Program-made: the position numbers and the translations under genes
Source of the DNA: Singulisphaera sp. GP187
GTDB lineage: Bacteria > Planctomycetota > Planctomycetia > Isosphaerales > Isosphaeraceae
Length of the DNA: 64,000 bases
Direction: 5' to 3'
Assembly: GCF_900129635.1 (NCBI RefSeq)
Contig: NZ_FSRB01000001.1
Span: 4,441,501-4,505,500, forward strand
The notes under the pieces: model-generated
What the model saw: the letters and a program-made list of their open reading frames with translations, nothing else
The model's database searches: none
What the model was told of the DNA's origin: nothing
Part shown: one piece after another, positions 43,689 to 54,000 of the stretch
Layout of the letters: the number at the start of each line of letters is the position of its first letter
How positions within the stretch are numbered: position 1 is the stretch's first letter

Positions 43689-43790
43689 CGAGCCGCACAC
43701 GCAGCGCAGTAAGCGATCGGGTTGCGCTCGGCATCTCGGAACGTCAATCTGGAACCGCTTACTCCGCTGCGCTGCGTGCGCGGCTCGGTT
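43688..43790. repeat. Palindromic repeat R2, inverted copy broken by IS256
   Basis: Reverse orientation relative to 13506-13614: CCGAGCCGCACACGCAGCGC, CGATCGGGTTGCGCTCGGCA, and the closing GCGTGCGCGGCTCGGTT. Its outer tip (AAACCGAGCCGC, 42289-42300) lies on the other side of the IS. Confidence 0.8.
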
Positions 43791-43871
43791 CAAGTGAGGA
43801 TCATCATGGCCGCTCGGTGCCACGGCCTGCACATCACGCAATCTCAAGGACAAACCGGTCCGCCGGCTTAG

Positions 43872-44174
43872 TTAGGCTTCGGGCAGTTCCTTGGAAGGGG
43901 AACACTGCCAAGGTTCGCCGCGAGCCGAGCGTTTGGCGGTCCATCCGGGGGGGAGCTTGGCGAGCTCGACGATGCTGGGGTCGAGCGTTGCGATCGTCTG
44001 AAGGGGGACGAGCGACGCCTCCTCGACGGCGAACGGTCCGCCATCCAAGAAGAGCCAGTCACCGTCGACCTTCTCGTGAAACACCAGCAGAATCGGGGCT
44101 TCGCCCTCGGTGATCTGCTTGAGGGTAACAACGGCATGGGTCTGGGGTTCGGCGAATGCCCAATCGTTCGACAT
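43872..44174 (-). CDS. Small hypothetical protein
   Basis: 100 residues: MSNDWAFAEPQTHAVVTLKQ, later FLDGGPFAVEEASLVPLQTI and LAKLPPGWTAKRSARGEPWQ. The pattern resembles small DUF2185-like domains, but I am not certain. GGGAGG precedes the ATG at 44174. It is divergent from the glycosidase gene. Function unknown. Confidence 0.6.
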   Translation of the reverse strand: MSNDWAFAEPQTHAVVTLKQITEGEAPILLVFHEKVDGDWLFLDGGPFAVEEASLVPLQTIATLDPSIVELAKLPPGWTAKRSARGEPWQCSPSKELPEA

Positions 44175-44284
44175 GGTTCCTGCCTCCCTTTGCGTGGGGT
44201 CCTTCGCTCATAATACCAGGCGTTCGTCGAAGTCGAGATGTCGAGACCGAGATCAAGTAAGATCGCCCGATCGGGCCCTCGAGG

Positions 44285-45544
44285 GTGAACATCGTGCAAC
44301 GAACGGCGAGACGGATCGGCACCGGCGTGTTGTGGACCTGGCTGCTGGTTGTCGCTGGCTCCTCAAGGGGCGGTGAGAACCCCGCCAAGCCGCCCGTGGT
44401 CGACGCGACGAGCCTGAGGCAGAAAGTGCTTTGCGGCTACCAAGGGTGGTTTCGGGCGCCCGGCGACGCGGCGGGCGAGGGCTGGCGGCACTGGAGCCGC
44501 GACGCGGCGCGAATCACGCCCCGCAGCCTGACGTTCGAGATGTGGCCCGACATGTCGGAGGCGACGGACGACGAGAAATACCCGGCCCCCGGCTTCACGG
44601 GCCCTGACGGGGAGCGTGCCCATCTGTTCAGCTCGGCCCACCCGCTCACGGTCGAGCGCCACTTCCAGTGGATGGAGCAGTATGGGATCGACGGCGTCTT
44701 CGTGCAACGGTTTCTGGTCAGCCTTCGCGATCGGTCGCTCGACCAGGTCCTCGGCCACGTCCGGGCCTCGGCCGCCAAGACAGGGCGGGTTTACGCCGTC
44801 TGCTACGACCTGTCCGGGGTCCGCGAAGGGCAGCTCTTCGACCTGCTGGCACGGGACTGGAAGAAACTGGTGGACGAGCTGAAGCTGACGCGGGACCCGC
44901 GGTATTTGCACCACGGCGGCAAGCCGGTCGTCTTCGTCTGGGGGTTTTACAGCGATCGCTTCAGCCCAGCGCTCGCGCACCGGATCATCGACCTGTTCAA
45001 AACGGAACCGGGCTATGAAGCGACCCTGGTCGGCGGCTGCCAGTGGCAGTGGCGGGGCGAACACGATCCCGAGTGGGCCCGCGCGTTTCGCCGGTTCGAT
45101 GTGATCAGCCCCTGGAACGTGGGCAACACGATGCGGGTCGAGGGACGCAAGCAGGCCGCCACCGGCTCGTGGAGCGACGACCTGGCCGAAGCGAAGCAGG
45201 CGGGGATGGCCTACCTCCCGGTGATCTATCCGGGGTTCGGATGGACGAACCTGAAAGGCAGGAACGTCACCGCCGCGACAATCCCTCGCCTGGGGGGCGA
45301 GTTCTTCTGGCGGCAGTTCGCCAAAGCCGCGGACCTCGGCATCGACATGGCCTACGTTGCCATGTTCGACGAGGTGGATGAGGCGACCGCGATCTTCAAG
45401 GTCAGCAACAGTCCGCCCACGCAGGCCCCGTTCGCAACCTACGACGGGCTGCCGACAGACTGGTACCTGCGGCTGACCGGCGAAGGCTCGAAGCTGCTCC
45501 GGGGGGAGCGGAAAAACGAGAAGGAGCTGCCGATCAGGCCCTGA
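44285..45544 (+). CDS. GH99/GH71-like exported glycoside hydrolase
   Basis: 419 residues. A weak signal peptide (VLWTWLLVVAGSSRG) precedes a TIM-barrel-like sequence: GYQGWFRAPGD, WRHWSRD, YGIDGVFVQRF, VFVWGFYSDRF and YLPVIYPGFGW. This fits GH99/GH71-like domains, which act on alpha-mannan or related glucans. Acidic residues are in FDEVDEATA (about residue 362). The GTG at 44285 is used; a clear SD is lacking. It would digest or remodel glycans outside the cytoplasm. The substrate is uncertain. Confidence 0.72.
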   Translation: MNIVQRTARRIGTGVLWTWLLVVAGSSRGGENPAKPPVVDATSLRQKVLCGYQGWFRAPGDAAGEGWRHWSRDAARITPRSLTFEMWPDMSEATDDEKYPAPGFTGPDGERAHLFSSAHPLTVERHFQWMEQYGIDGVFVQRFLVSLRDRSLDQVLGHVRASAAKTGRVYAVCYDLSGVREGQLFDLLARDWKKLVDELKLTRDPRYLHHGGKPVVFVWGFYSDRFSPALAHRIIDLFKTEPGYEATLVGGCQWQWRGEHDPEWARAFRRFDVISPWNVGNTMRVEGRKQAATGSWSDDLAEAKQAGMAYLPVIYPGFGWTNLKGRNVTAATIPRLGGEFFWRQFAKAADLGIDMAYVAMFDEVDEATAIFKVSNSPPTQAPFATYDGLPTDWYLRLTGEGSKLLRGERKNEKELPIRP

Positions 45545-45771
45545 ATGCTCGGGGGTAACCGTGGCTTCAAGCGCTTGATCTCGCTCGCCTCAAATCCTCC
45601 CGTGACTCAGCGCGTCCCCCTTCAGGAGGAGGAACACGAAGCTGACGACGGCGGAAGACCGGCGGTCGTCAGGTCCGGCTGGGTGCAGGCCCCAGCCCAT
45701 TCCTGACCACCACCGAGCCCGGCGGAGCCAGCCCTGGAAGAACGACGAACGCGTTGGAGGCCTCCCTCGAT

Positions 45772-46674
45772 TCAGGAAAGCCGGTCCACGCTTGATTCTT
45801 CACCACTCGCCTCCTCGTGACGACGGCCGCGGCGAAAGGCGAGGTAGCCCAGTCCGAGCAGGAGCGTGGCAAGCGAAGTGGGCTCGGGGACCGTGATCGG
45901 ATCGGAAGTCACGCCGGCGGGAGTGAGCAGCAAGGAATGCATGAGATGGGTCCGATCGTCCTCGGCCTGCAGAAGCATGCGCCCTTGGTCGTCAAGGCCG
46001 AGCTCGCCTATGGTCGCCTGGATCCAGCCAGGCAAGAGATCCCGCAAGTTTGTCAGGGTATGCGAGTTATAGTCGTAAAGATAGTTCATTACATAGGGCG
46101 GGTTTCCTTCCGATCCCGTGCCCGTTCCGAGAACTTGATTCTGATTGTTCAGGAATTTCGCAGTCGCCATACGACTCGGGTCGTAATCATAATTGTAGGG
46201 AGACGTCCAAAGCGTCGTAAAAGGGCCAAAGGAGCCATCGGCCTGCCGCTGTGACGCAACGAGTAAGGAATTCGCCGCTGAGATGTGACCGTTGATGCCG
46301 ACGAAATTCGTCCCGACATACAGGCCGTTCTGATTCAGAAATCCACCGGATATGCGGCTGTAAGCATTCGCGGGATTCCCATAAGTCCATGAGCTGTTGA
46401 CCGGAGCGGCGGCCAGCGGCGGGAGCAACGAGAGGACGGATTGATCCGTCAGGTAATTGGGCGTGTTCGGGAACGCATACTTCCTCTGACCGTCCGGGGA
46501 AATGACGATCCCGTTACCGGCGGCGTCGGCCGAAACTTGGGTTCTTCCCGTGCCCAGGTCGGTGACCGTGTAAGCCGGGATGTTGTCGGCGCGAGCTGGC
46601 GAGAGGGTGGCTCCAAACAGCGCGACGGTGAGGCAGAAACGGGCAGAATACCCGCCAAGAATCGATCGCTCCAT
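45772..46674 (-). CDS. PEP-CTERM exported protein, paralogue A
   Basis: 300 residues. A signal peptide (FCLTVALFGATLSPARA) leads the chain. The C-terminus has the PEP-CTERM sorting signal VPEPTSLATLLLGLGYLAF followed by a basic tail. In such proteins an exosortase removes the tail and anchors or releases the product. The body has weak repeat character (DLGTGRTQVS, NQNGLYVGTNF, GLDDQGRMLL). ATG 46674; a Met 10 codons upstream is less likely. It is highly similar in order and motifs to paralogue B, so the pair arose by tandem duplication. No exosortase is in the window. Confidence 0.82.
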   Translation of the reverse strand: MERSILGGYSARFCLTVALFGATLSPARADNIPAYTVTDLGTGRTQVSADAAGNGIVISPDGQRKYAFPNTPNYLTDQSVLSLLPPLAAAPVNSSWTYGNPANAYSRISGGFLNQNGLYVGTNFVGINGHISAANSLLVASQRQADGSFGPFTTLWTSPYNYDYDPSRMATAKFLNNQNQVLGTGTGSEGNPPYVMNYLYDYNSHTLTNLRDLLPGWIQATIGELGLDDQGRMLLQAEDDRTHLMHSLLLTPAGVTSDPITVPEPTSLATLLLGLGYLAFRRGRRHEEASGEESSVDRLS

Positions 46675-46893
46675 GATCACTGCCTTTTCGGGATGGCGAC
46701 TCACGGGATCAAGGTCAATGGGGAAGATCGTGACAACATGATCGATCCCCGATCGACCGTCAAGGGCAAGCTAATAGCAAACATGCCGATCTCAAACCGG
46801 CCAAGCGCCGGGGGTGTGCCACCTGGCGGAGCGACGGTGAGATCTTGCGGAATCCGCGTTCGCTCGCCTTGAAATCCCAAGCTCCCTCACGGC

Positions 46894-47799
46894 TCAGCGC
46901 GATTCCCGCGGCTCACCACGCCGGGAATGCCGGAAGGCCAGGTAACCACCGAGGCCGAGCATGAGCGTGGCCAATGAGGTTGGCTCGGGGACCGTGACGG
47001 GATCGCCAATCACCAGGCCGGGGGGAGTGAGGAGGAGTGAGTGGTATTGAATCCCCAACTTGTCATCCCACTTCCAGGCGGACAGGAGCATCCGCCCTTG
47101 ATCGTCAAGGCCGAGCTCGGTCTCCAGGTGCCAGCCAGGCAGCAAATCCTTCAGGTCGGTCCTGATCTGGGTTTGCATGTCGTAAAGATAGAAATTCTTC
47201 GTGTAGTAACTGGTGGCGCTGTAGGGGACTCCTCCCATGCCGAGCACCTGATTCTGATTATTGATGAACATCGCGGTGGCCATTTGTTCGCCCGTGGAAT
47301 GGTTGTTGGGCGAATCCCAGAGCGTGATCGGGGTACTGAAGGAGCCATCGGCTTGACGCTGGGTCGCAAAGACCAAGCTGCCGGCACCTGAGATGTGGCC
47401 CGTCACGCCAAAGGTATTTGTGCCTACAAAGAATCCATTCTGGTTGAGCAGCCCGCCTTCATAATAGCTGTAAGCGTTATTGGGATTTCCATAAGTCCAC
47501 GAATTGTGGACGGGGGCGTTCGTGAGCGGTGGGAGCTTCGATCGGATGGATAGCCACTCAGCCTCTGACGGATAGTTGCTTGAACTCGTGTTTGGGAACG
47601 TATAAGTTGTCTGGCCGTCGGGCGCGATGACGATCCCGTTACCGCCCGCATCGGTCGAAACTTGGGCGGTCCCCGTTCCCAGGTCGGTGACGGTATAAGC
47701 CGGGATATTGGCGGCGCGAGCCGTCGAGAGGGTGGCGCCAACCAGCGCGACGGTGAAGCAGAAGTGAAGAGAGAACCTGGTAAGAATCGATCGTTCCAT
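46894..47799 (-). CDS. PEP-CTERM exported protein, paralogue B
   Basis: 301 residues with the same architecture as paralogue A: signal peptide, body motifs DLGTGTAQVS and GLDDQGRMLL, C-terminal VPEPTSLATLMLGLGGYLAF and an Arg-rich tail. The ATG at 47799 gives MERSILTRFSLHFCFTVALV, matching A's start. The homology continues about 110 bp upstream of both starts. The body domain belongs to no family I recognise. Confidence 0.82.
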   Translation of the reverse strand: MERSILTRFSLHFCFTVALVGATLSTARAANIPAYTVTDLGTGTAQVSTDAGGNGIVIAPDGQTTYTFPNTSSSNYPSEAEWLSIRSKLPPLTNAPVHNSWTYGNPNNAYSYYEGGLLNQNGFFVGTNTFGVTGHISGAGSLVFATQRQADGSFSTPITLWDSPNNHSTGEQMATAMFINNQNQVLGMGGVPYSATSYYTKNFYLYDMQTQIRTDLKDLLPGWHLETELGLDDQGRMLLSAWKWDDKLGIQYHSLLLTPPGLVIGDPVTVPEPTSLATLMLGLGGYLAFRHSRRGEPRESR

Positions 47800-48003
47800 G
47801 ATCGTTGCCTTCCTTGGATGACGGCTCACGGGACCAGGGCCTATGGGGGTGGTGAAAAGATGATCGATCCCCGATTGGCCGTCAAGGGCAAATCGGCGGC
47901 AAATGTGCCGATCGACGGTCGATGCCACCGAGAGCATTCTGACACTTGCTGGCGGCTTTACGATTGAACGATTGGCGAGCAGGCTGTTTCGCCTCGAACT
48001 CCG

Positions 48004-50997
48004 TTAGCAAGGTCCACCGATCAGCGTGAGCAAGGCGTCGTGGTCAATCGGTTTCACCAGGTGGTGATCGAAGCCTGAACTCGTCGATCGCCGGCGATCA
48101 TCGTCCTGACCGTATCCCGAAATGGCGATGATGAGCAGGCCTTCGTGCCCGTTCTCGGCTCGAAGTTTTTGGGCGACCTGATAGCCGTCCATGCCGGGAA
48201 GGCCGATGTCGAGCAGGACGATCTCCGGCTTGAACTCGTTGACCCGTTCGACGGCTTCGAAGCCGGTCGAGGCGGTGGCGACTTCGTGGCCTTTGAGTCG
48301 GAGGAGTCGGGCCATGCTCCGCACCGTGTCGGCGTTATCATCGACCACCAGCAGGCGGCGGCCGCGGCCATTCCGGTCGGGCTTGGCCTTGGGCATGGCC
48401 TCGACCAAGGGGAGAGTCGCCTCAGGAATCCCCGTCGGCCGGCACTCCTGGGAAACGGTGGGGAGGGTGACGCGGAACGTGCTCCCCTGCCCCGGTCCGT
48501 CGCTCGCCGCCGTGACGGTCCCACCATGCATCTCGACCAGGGTCTTCACGATGGTGAGCCCGATTCCAAGCCCCCCTTCCGAGCGGGCGAGGGTTCGATC
48601 ACCTTGGGTGAACAGCTCGAACATCTGCGGGATGCGTTCGGGAGAAATGCCGACACCATTATCCTCGACCGAGAGAATGACGTTTTCATCCACGCTGACG
48701 GCGGACACGGAGATTCGACCCCCCTCGGGGGTGTATTTCACGGCATTGGTGAGCAAGTTGGTGAACACCTGTTCGAGGCGTAGTGGGTCGGCGTGAACCA
48801 GCAAGGCCCCTCGAGGCGAGGAAACGGTGAGTCGCTGGCCACGCAGCTCGATGGTCGGCCTGACGGCTTCCACGGCCTGATTCAAGACATCCGCAACGTC
48901 GATCCGCTCGCGCTGGAGCTCGATTTTCCCATGCGTCAGCCGGGAGACGTCGAGCAGGTCGTCGATGAGCCGAGCAAGATGCTTGACTTGCCGGTCGAGG
49001 ACGTCGTTGGCCCAGCCGCGGTGTTCGCCGGTCGGATCCTCCCTGAGGAGCTGAGCGGCATTGCTGATCGACGAGAGGGGATTTCTCAGCTCGTGGGCGA
49101 GCATGGCCAGAAAGACGTTCTTGCGTCGGTCCGCGTCGATCAGTTGTGCGTTGCGTTGGTGCAGCTCGTCCTCGAAGCGTTTTCGCTCGATGGCGATGGT
49201 TGCGGTGCGGGTGACGATATCGATCAGCCGGAGGTCATTCGGTCCCGGCTGCCGTGGCCGGTGGTAATAGAGCGCGACCGAGCCGAGCACCACCCCACTG
49301 CTCGAGAGAATCGGGTACGACCAACAGGCCTGGAGGCCATGTGACAGCGCCAGCGCCGCGTAATCGGCCCAGAGCGGGTCGTTGGCGATGTCGCACGCGT
49401 AGACCGGTTTTTTGAAAAAGGCCGCCGTGCCACAGGAGCCGACGGCGGGGCCGATCGCAATCCCGTCAATCGCCCGACAGTAGGCTTCCGGAAGCGTCGG
49501 CGCTGCGCCGTGCCGGAGGTGCACGCCGTCCGGGTCGATCAGCAGAATCGACGCGTGCATCTCTTCCGCTTCAAACTGCGTCTCGATCATCCGGCAGAGG
49601 GCGTCGAGCACTTCGGGGAGGCTTGAGTCAAGGACCACCAATTCGAGGATATGCTTCTGCTGTTCGAGCAGGGCCTCGTTCCTCTTGCGGTCGGTGATGT
49701 CGAGCGTCAGCCCGACAAATCCCAGGGTCGACTCGCTGACGCGGTCGAGCGGGCGCCCCCGCGCGAAGATCCAGTGCAGGCTGCCGTCAGGCCAGTAGGC
49801 TCGATATTCCGCCTCGTAATCTTCGCCGGTAGCGAACGCTTTCTCGATCCGCCGGAAGACGTATTCTCGGTCATCGGGGTGAAGCGCATTGAGGAAGTCG
49901 TTGTAGGTGAAGGGTTCGTCCGCCGCGCGTCCGAAGTCGGCCCTGCATTGTGCCGAGCAACGCATATCCTGGCTGGGAAATTCGAGATACCAGCTTCCGA
50001 GCCGGCCGACCTCAAGGGCAAAGCGAAGCTCATACTCGCTCTGGCTCAGCGCCTCCGCGCTCCGTTCCAGCCGGTCCGCTCGCTCTCGCTCTTCGTTCAA
50101 GAGGCGCTGCCGCTCCTTGGCAAGCGCGACGTAGTGGCAGACCGCCTCGAGGAATTCGAGCTCGTCGTCACTAAAACGGTCTCGAGTTCGGGTCGCGAAC
50201 GAAAGCGTACCGATCAGGCGGTCGCCGGCCATGAGCGGATTGCAAGTGTAGGCCCGAAACCCGAAGCCTTTGACGGTCTGAACCTTCTCGTCGTCGGAGT
50301 TCTGAATCTCGGCCGCCACAAACGGCTTTCGGAGGAGGCCGACGGTACCACACACCGCCTCGCCAAAACCGAGGCGTTTGATGCTCTGGGCTTCGGTCTC
50401 GGTGATCCCCGCGCACGAGTCGAGCTCCAGGCCATCGGCCTCGGCGTTCACCATGAAGTTGAAATAGGCGTCGAGCTCGAGATGCCTCGAGACGATCTCG
50501 AAGAGGCGGGTGACCATGGCCTCGGGATGGTCGTTCGAGAGGAGTTTACCGGTGGCCTCGGACAGAATTTGAAGCCGTTCGTTGCGTCTCCGCAACAGTT
50601 CCTCGTGACGTCGCCGCACACTCACATCGCGAAAGACAACCACCGTTCCGAGGATAATTCCATGCTCTTCGATGGGTGACGTCGTTTGCTCGATCGGGAC
50701 CAGAGTCCCGCGTTTGGTACGGAGCAACAGCAGTCGTTTGGGCAGCTCGATCGGGCGGCATTCCAGAGAGGCCATGGGCCGGGGAAGTTGGATTGCGTCT
50801 CCGGTTTCCTCGTCAAAGAGCGGAAAAACGTCAGAAACGCAGGCTCCCATGGCCTGCTCGAGCGTGTTCCCCGTGAGCGCCTCGGCCGCGGGATTCATGA
50901 ACGTGACGCAACCGTCAACATCGCCAACGATGACGGCGTCGGCGATGCTGTTGAGGATTGTGGGAACCCACCAGAGGGTGTCAGCCATCGTCCGCAT
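48004..50997 (-). CDS. Hybrid sensor histidine kinase (PAS-GAF-PAS-GAF-HisKA-HATPase-REC)
   Basis: 997 residues without membrane helices. Two PAS and two GAF sensor regions occupy about 1-610. The HisKA phosphoacceptor is in LAHELRNPLSSISNA (about 634). The ATPase N and G boxes are NLLTNAVKYTPEGG and SEGGLGIGLTIVKT. The C-terminal receiver holds VVDDNADTV and the phospho-Asp in LLDIGLPGMDGYQ (about 927). It should autophosphorylate in response to a small-molecule or redox signal in the cytoplasm and pass the phosphate to its own receiver. No separate output regulator is adjacent. ATG 50997 or 50988. Confidence 0.88.
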   Translation of the reverse strand: MRTMADTLWWVPTILNSIADAVIVGDVDGCVTFMNPAAEALTGNTLEQAMGACVSDVFPLFDEETGDAIQLPRPMASLECRPIELPKRLLLLRTKRGTLVPIEQTTSPIEEHGIILGTVVVFRDVSVRRRHEELLRRRNERLQILSEATGKLLSNDHPEAMVTRLFEIVSRHLELDAYFNFMVNAEADGLELDSCAGITETEAQSIKRLGFGEAVCGTVGLLRKPFVAAEIQNSDDEKVQTVKGFGFRAYTCNPLMAGDRLIGTLSFATRTRDRFSDDELEFLEAVCHYVALAKERQRLLNEERERADRLERSAEALSQSEYELRFALEVGRLGSWYLEFPSQDMRCSAQCRADFGRAADEPFTYNDFLNALHPDDREYVFRRIEKAFATGEDYEAEYRAYWPDGSLHWIFARGRPLDRVSESTLGFVGLTLDITDRKRNEALLEQQKHILELVVLDSSLPEVLDALCRMIETQFEAEEMHASILLIDPDGVHLRHGAAPTLPEAYCRAIDGIAIGPAVGSCGTAAFFKKPVYACDIANDPLWADYAALALSHGLQACWSYPILSSSGVVLGSVALYYHRPRQPGPNDLRLIDIVTRTATIAIERKRFEDELHQRNAQLIDADRRKNVFLAMLAHELRNPLSSISNAAQLLREDPTGEHRGWANDVLDRQVKHLARLIDDLLDVSRLTHGKIELQRERIDVADVLNQAVEAVRPTIELRGQRLTVSSPRGALLVHADPLRLEQVFTNLLTNAVKYTPEGGRISVSAVSVDENVILSVEDNGVGISPERIPQMFELFTQGDRTLARSEGGLGIGLTIVKTLVEMHGGTVTAASDGPGQGSTFRVTLPTVSQECRPTGIPEATLPLVEAMPKAKPDRNGRGRRLLVVDDNADTVRSMARLLRLKGHEVATASTGFEAVERVNEFKPEIVLLDIGLPGMDGYQVAQKLRAENGHEGLLIIAISGYGQDDDRRRSTSSGFDHHLVKPIDHDALLTLIGGPC

Positions 50998-51093
50998 AGG
51001 TCCTATGCCGCTTCAAGGGTGTTACCTGCAAGATAATCACATCTCCGGCGGGAAGCGACAGCAAATATTTTGATAACCCGCGACAACGCTCGC

Positions 51094-54000
51094 TTACATT
51101 TCGATTGGCCTGGGCGTTTCGACGAACCAAGGGTAGATCGCCGGCAGGACCAGGGTGGTCAGCAGGGTCGAGGTGAGCAGGCCGCCGATGACGACGGTGG
51201 CCAGAGGGCGCTGGAGCTCGGCGCCCGGGGTGGTGGCGATCGCCATCGGGATGAAACCGAAGCCGGCGACCAGGGCGGTCATCAAGATCGGCCGGAGCCG
51301 GACGACGGCGGCCTCGCGGGCGGCTTCGTGGGGTTCAACCCCTTCGCCACGCAGGTGTTCGACGGCGCTGACCCAGACCAGGCCGTTGAGCACGGCCACG
51401 CCGAACAGGGCGATGAAGCCGACCCCCGCCGAGATCGAGAACGGCAGGCCGCGGGCGGCCAGGGCGAAGATCCCACCGGTCGCCGCCATGGGCACGGCCA
51501 GGTAGATCAGGGCGGCCAACCGCAGGGAGTGGAACGTGCTGAACAAGAGCAGGAAGATCAGGGCAAGGGCGATCGGCACGACGATCATGAGCCGTTGGGT
51601 GGCGGTTTGCAGGTGCTCGAACTGGCCGCCCCAGCGAAGGATGTAGCCGGAAGAGAGCGGGACCTTGGCCTGGATGGCCGCCTGGGCCTCGGCGACGAAA
51701 CTGGCGATGTCGCGGCCTCGGACGTTGACGCCGACGACCGCCCTGCGCTGGACGTTCTCGCGTTCGATCTCGCTCGGTCCCTCCTCGAACCGGACATCGG
51801 CCAGGTCACGAAGCGCGATCGGCCGCCCCTGGGGGTCGACGATCCGGATCGCGCGGATCTTCTCGGGGTCGTTCCGCCAGGCCTCGGGGAGCCGGACCTG
51901 GATCGGGTGCCGGTACTGCCCCTCGAACGCGGTGCCGACGGTGGTCCCGCCCAGGGCGGCGACCGCTTCCAGAACGTCGGCCCCTTTGATTCCATAGCGC
52001 GCGAGCTGGTCGCGACGGACCGAGACGAGGAGCATCGGCAATCGGCCCGAGGTCGGTGTCTTGATGCCCGTCGCCCCCGGGATCCGCGCCAGGGTGCGCT
52101 CGATTTCCCCCGCCTTGCGCCGGAGGACCTCGAGGTCGGGGCCGTAGAGCAGGACGGCCACGTCGCTCTTGACTCCCGCGACGAGCTCGTTGACCCGCAT
52201 CTCGATCGGCTGGCTGAAGCCGAATTTGACGCCGGGGACGTTCTCATTCAGCTCGCGGTCCATCTCCTGGATCAGGGCGTCCCGGGTGATCCCAGGGCGC
52301 CACTCCGTCGGCGGCTTGAGCAGGGTCCAGACGTCGGTCTGATGCACCCCCATCACGTCGTTGGCGATCTCGGGGCGGCCGGTCTTGCAGTAGACCATGC
52401 GGACCTCGGGAAACTTTTTGAGGATGTTCTCGATCTGCGTCGAGGCGGCCACGGCCCCTTCCAGCGAAGCCGACGGGATCCGCACGGCCTCGATGAGTAG
52501 GTCTCCTTCGTTGAGCCGGGGCATGAACTCGCCCCCCAGGCTGAGCGCCACCGGCACGCTCACGGCCACCAGGCCGACCGCCAGCAGGGTCGCGATCAAC
52601 GGGCGGCGGATTACGGCGTCGAGCGAGGGGACGTAGACCCACTTGAGCCAACGGACGAGCCAGACTTCTTTTTCCTGAGCCTTCGACGAGAGCACGAGCG
52701 AGGCAAGCACGGGCATCAGGGTCAGCGAGAGCACCATCGAGCCGGCCAGGGCGAAGATGACGGTCAGGGCCATCGGCCGGAACAGCTTCCCCTCGGTCCC
52801 CTGAAGCGCCAGGATCGGCAGGTAGACGATCGCGATGATCAGCTCACCGAACATCGTCGGCTTGCGGACCTCGACGGCCGCGTCGCGAATGATCTCGAGC
52901 TTGGGCCGCGTCCCCCCTTCGTGCGCCAGGCGGCGGACGCAGTTTTCCACCATGATCACGCTCGAGTCGACGATCAGGCCGAAGTCGATCGCGCCCAGGC
53001 TCATCAGGCTGGCCGTGACCCCCGTGGCGAGCATCACGTTGGCGGCGAACAGCATCGACAGCGGGATCGCCAGGGCCACGATCAGGCCGCCCCGGATATT
53101 GCCCAGCAGCAAGAGCAGGATCAGGATGACCAGGCCCCCCCCCTCGACCAGGTTGTGCAGGACCGTGTCCAGGGTCTGGTCGATCAAGTGGTTGCGGTCG
53201 TAGAGCGGCTCGATCGTCACCCCGGGCGGGAGGCTCTTTTGAAGCTTGGCGATTTCGTGTTTGACCCGCTCGACCACCGTCCGCGAGTTCTCGCCGATCA
53301 GCATCATGACCAGGCCGGTGACGATCTCCCCCTCGCCGTCGCGGGTCGCCAGGCCGGCGCGGATCATGGGTGCGGTGTGGACCTTGGCGACGTCGGCGAC
53401 CGTCACCGGCACGCCGTTGCGCTCGTCGATGACGATCGCGGCGATGTCGGGCACGCTGTGCGCCTGGCTCTCGCCTCGGATGTAGCGAGCCTCCCCCTCA
53501 TGCACGAGGTAGCCGCCGCCGACGTTGGCGTTGTTGCTCCGCAAGGCGTTAAAGACCTGGGTCATCGACAGGCGATAAGTGGCCAGCTTGTCGGGGTCGA
53601 GCTCCACCTGATAGGTCTTGAGCTCGCCGCCGTGCGAGTTGATCTCGGTGACGCCGGGCACTCCGCGCAACTGGTAAGCGACGAACCAGTCGAGGATCGT
53701 CCGCAGCTCCATCGCCGACACGCCCGAGCCTTTGGCGGCCTTGACCTGGAACTGGTAGACCTCTCCGAGCGCGGTCGCGATCGGCCCCAGGGACGGGGTA
53801 CCATAGCCGAGCGGGATGGCGGCGGCCGCCCGAGCGAGCCGCTCGCCCACGAGTTGGCGGGCGCGGTAGATATCGGTCCCTTCGTGGAAGACGATCGTCA
53901 CCACCGAGATCCCGAACTTGGAGATCGACCGGATCTGCTCGACGTTGGGCAGCCCGCTCATCGCCCCCTCGACCGGGAACGAGAGCAAGGTTTCGACCTC

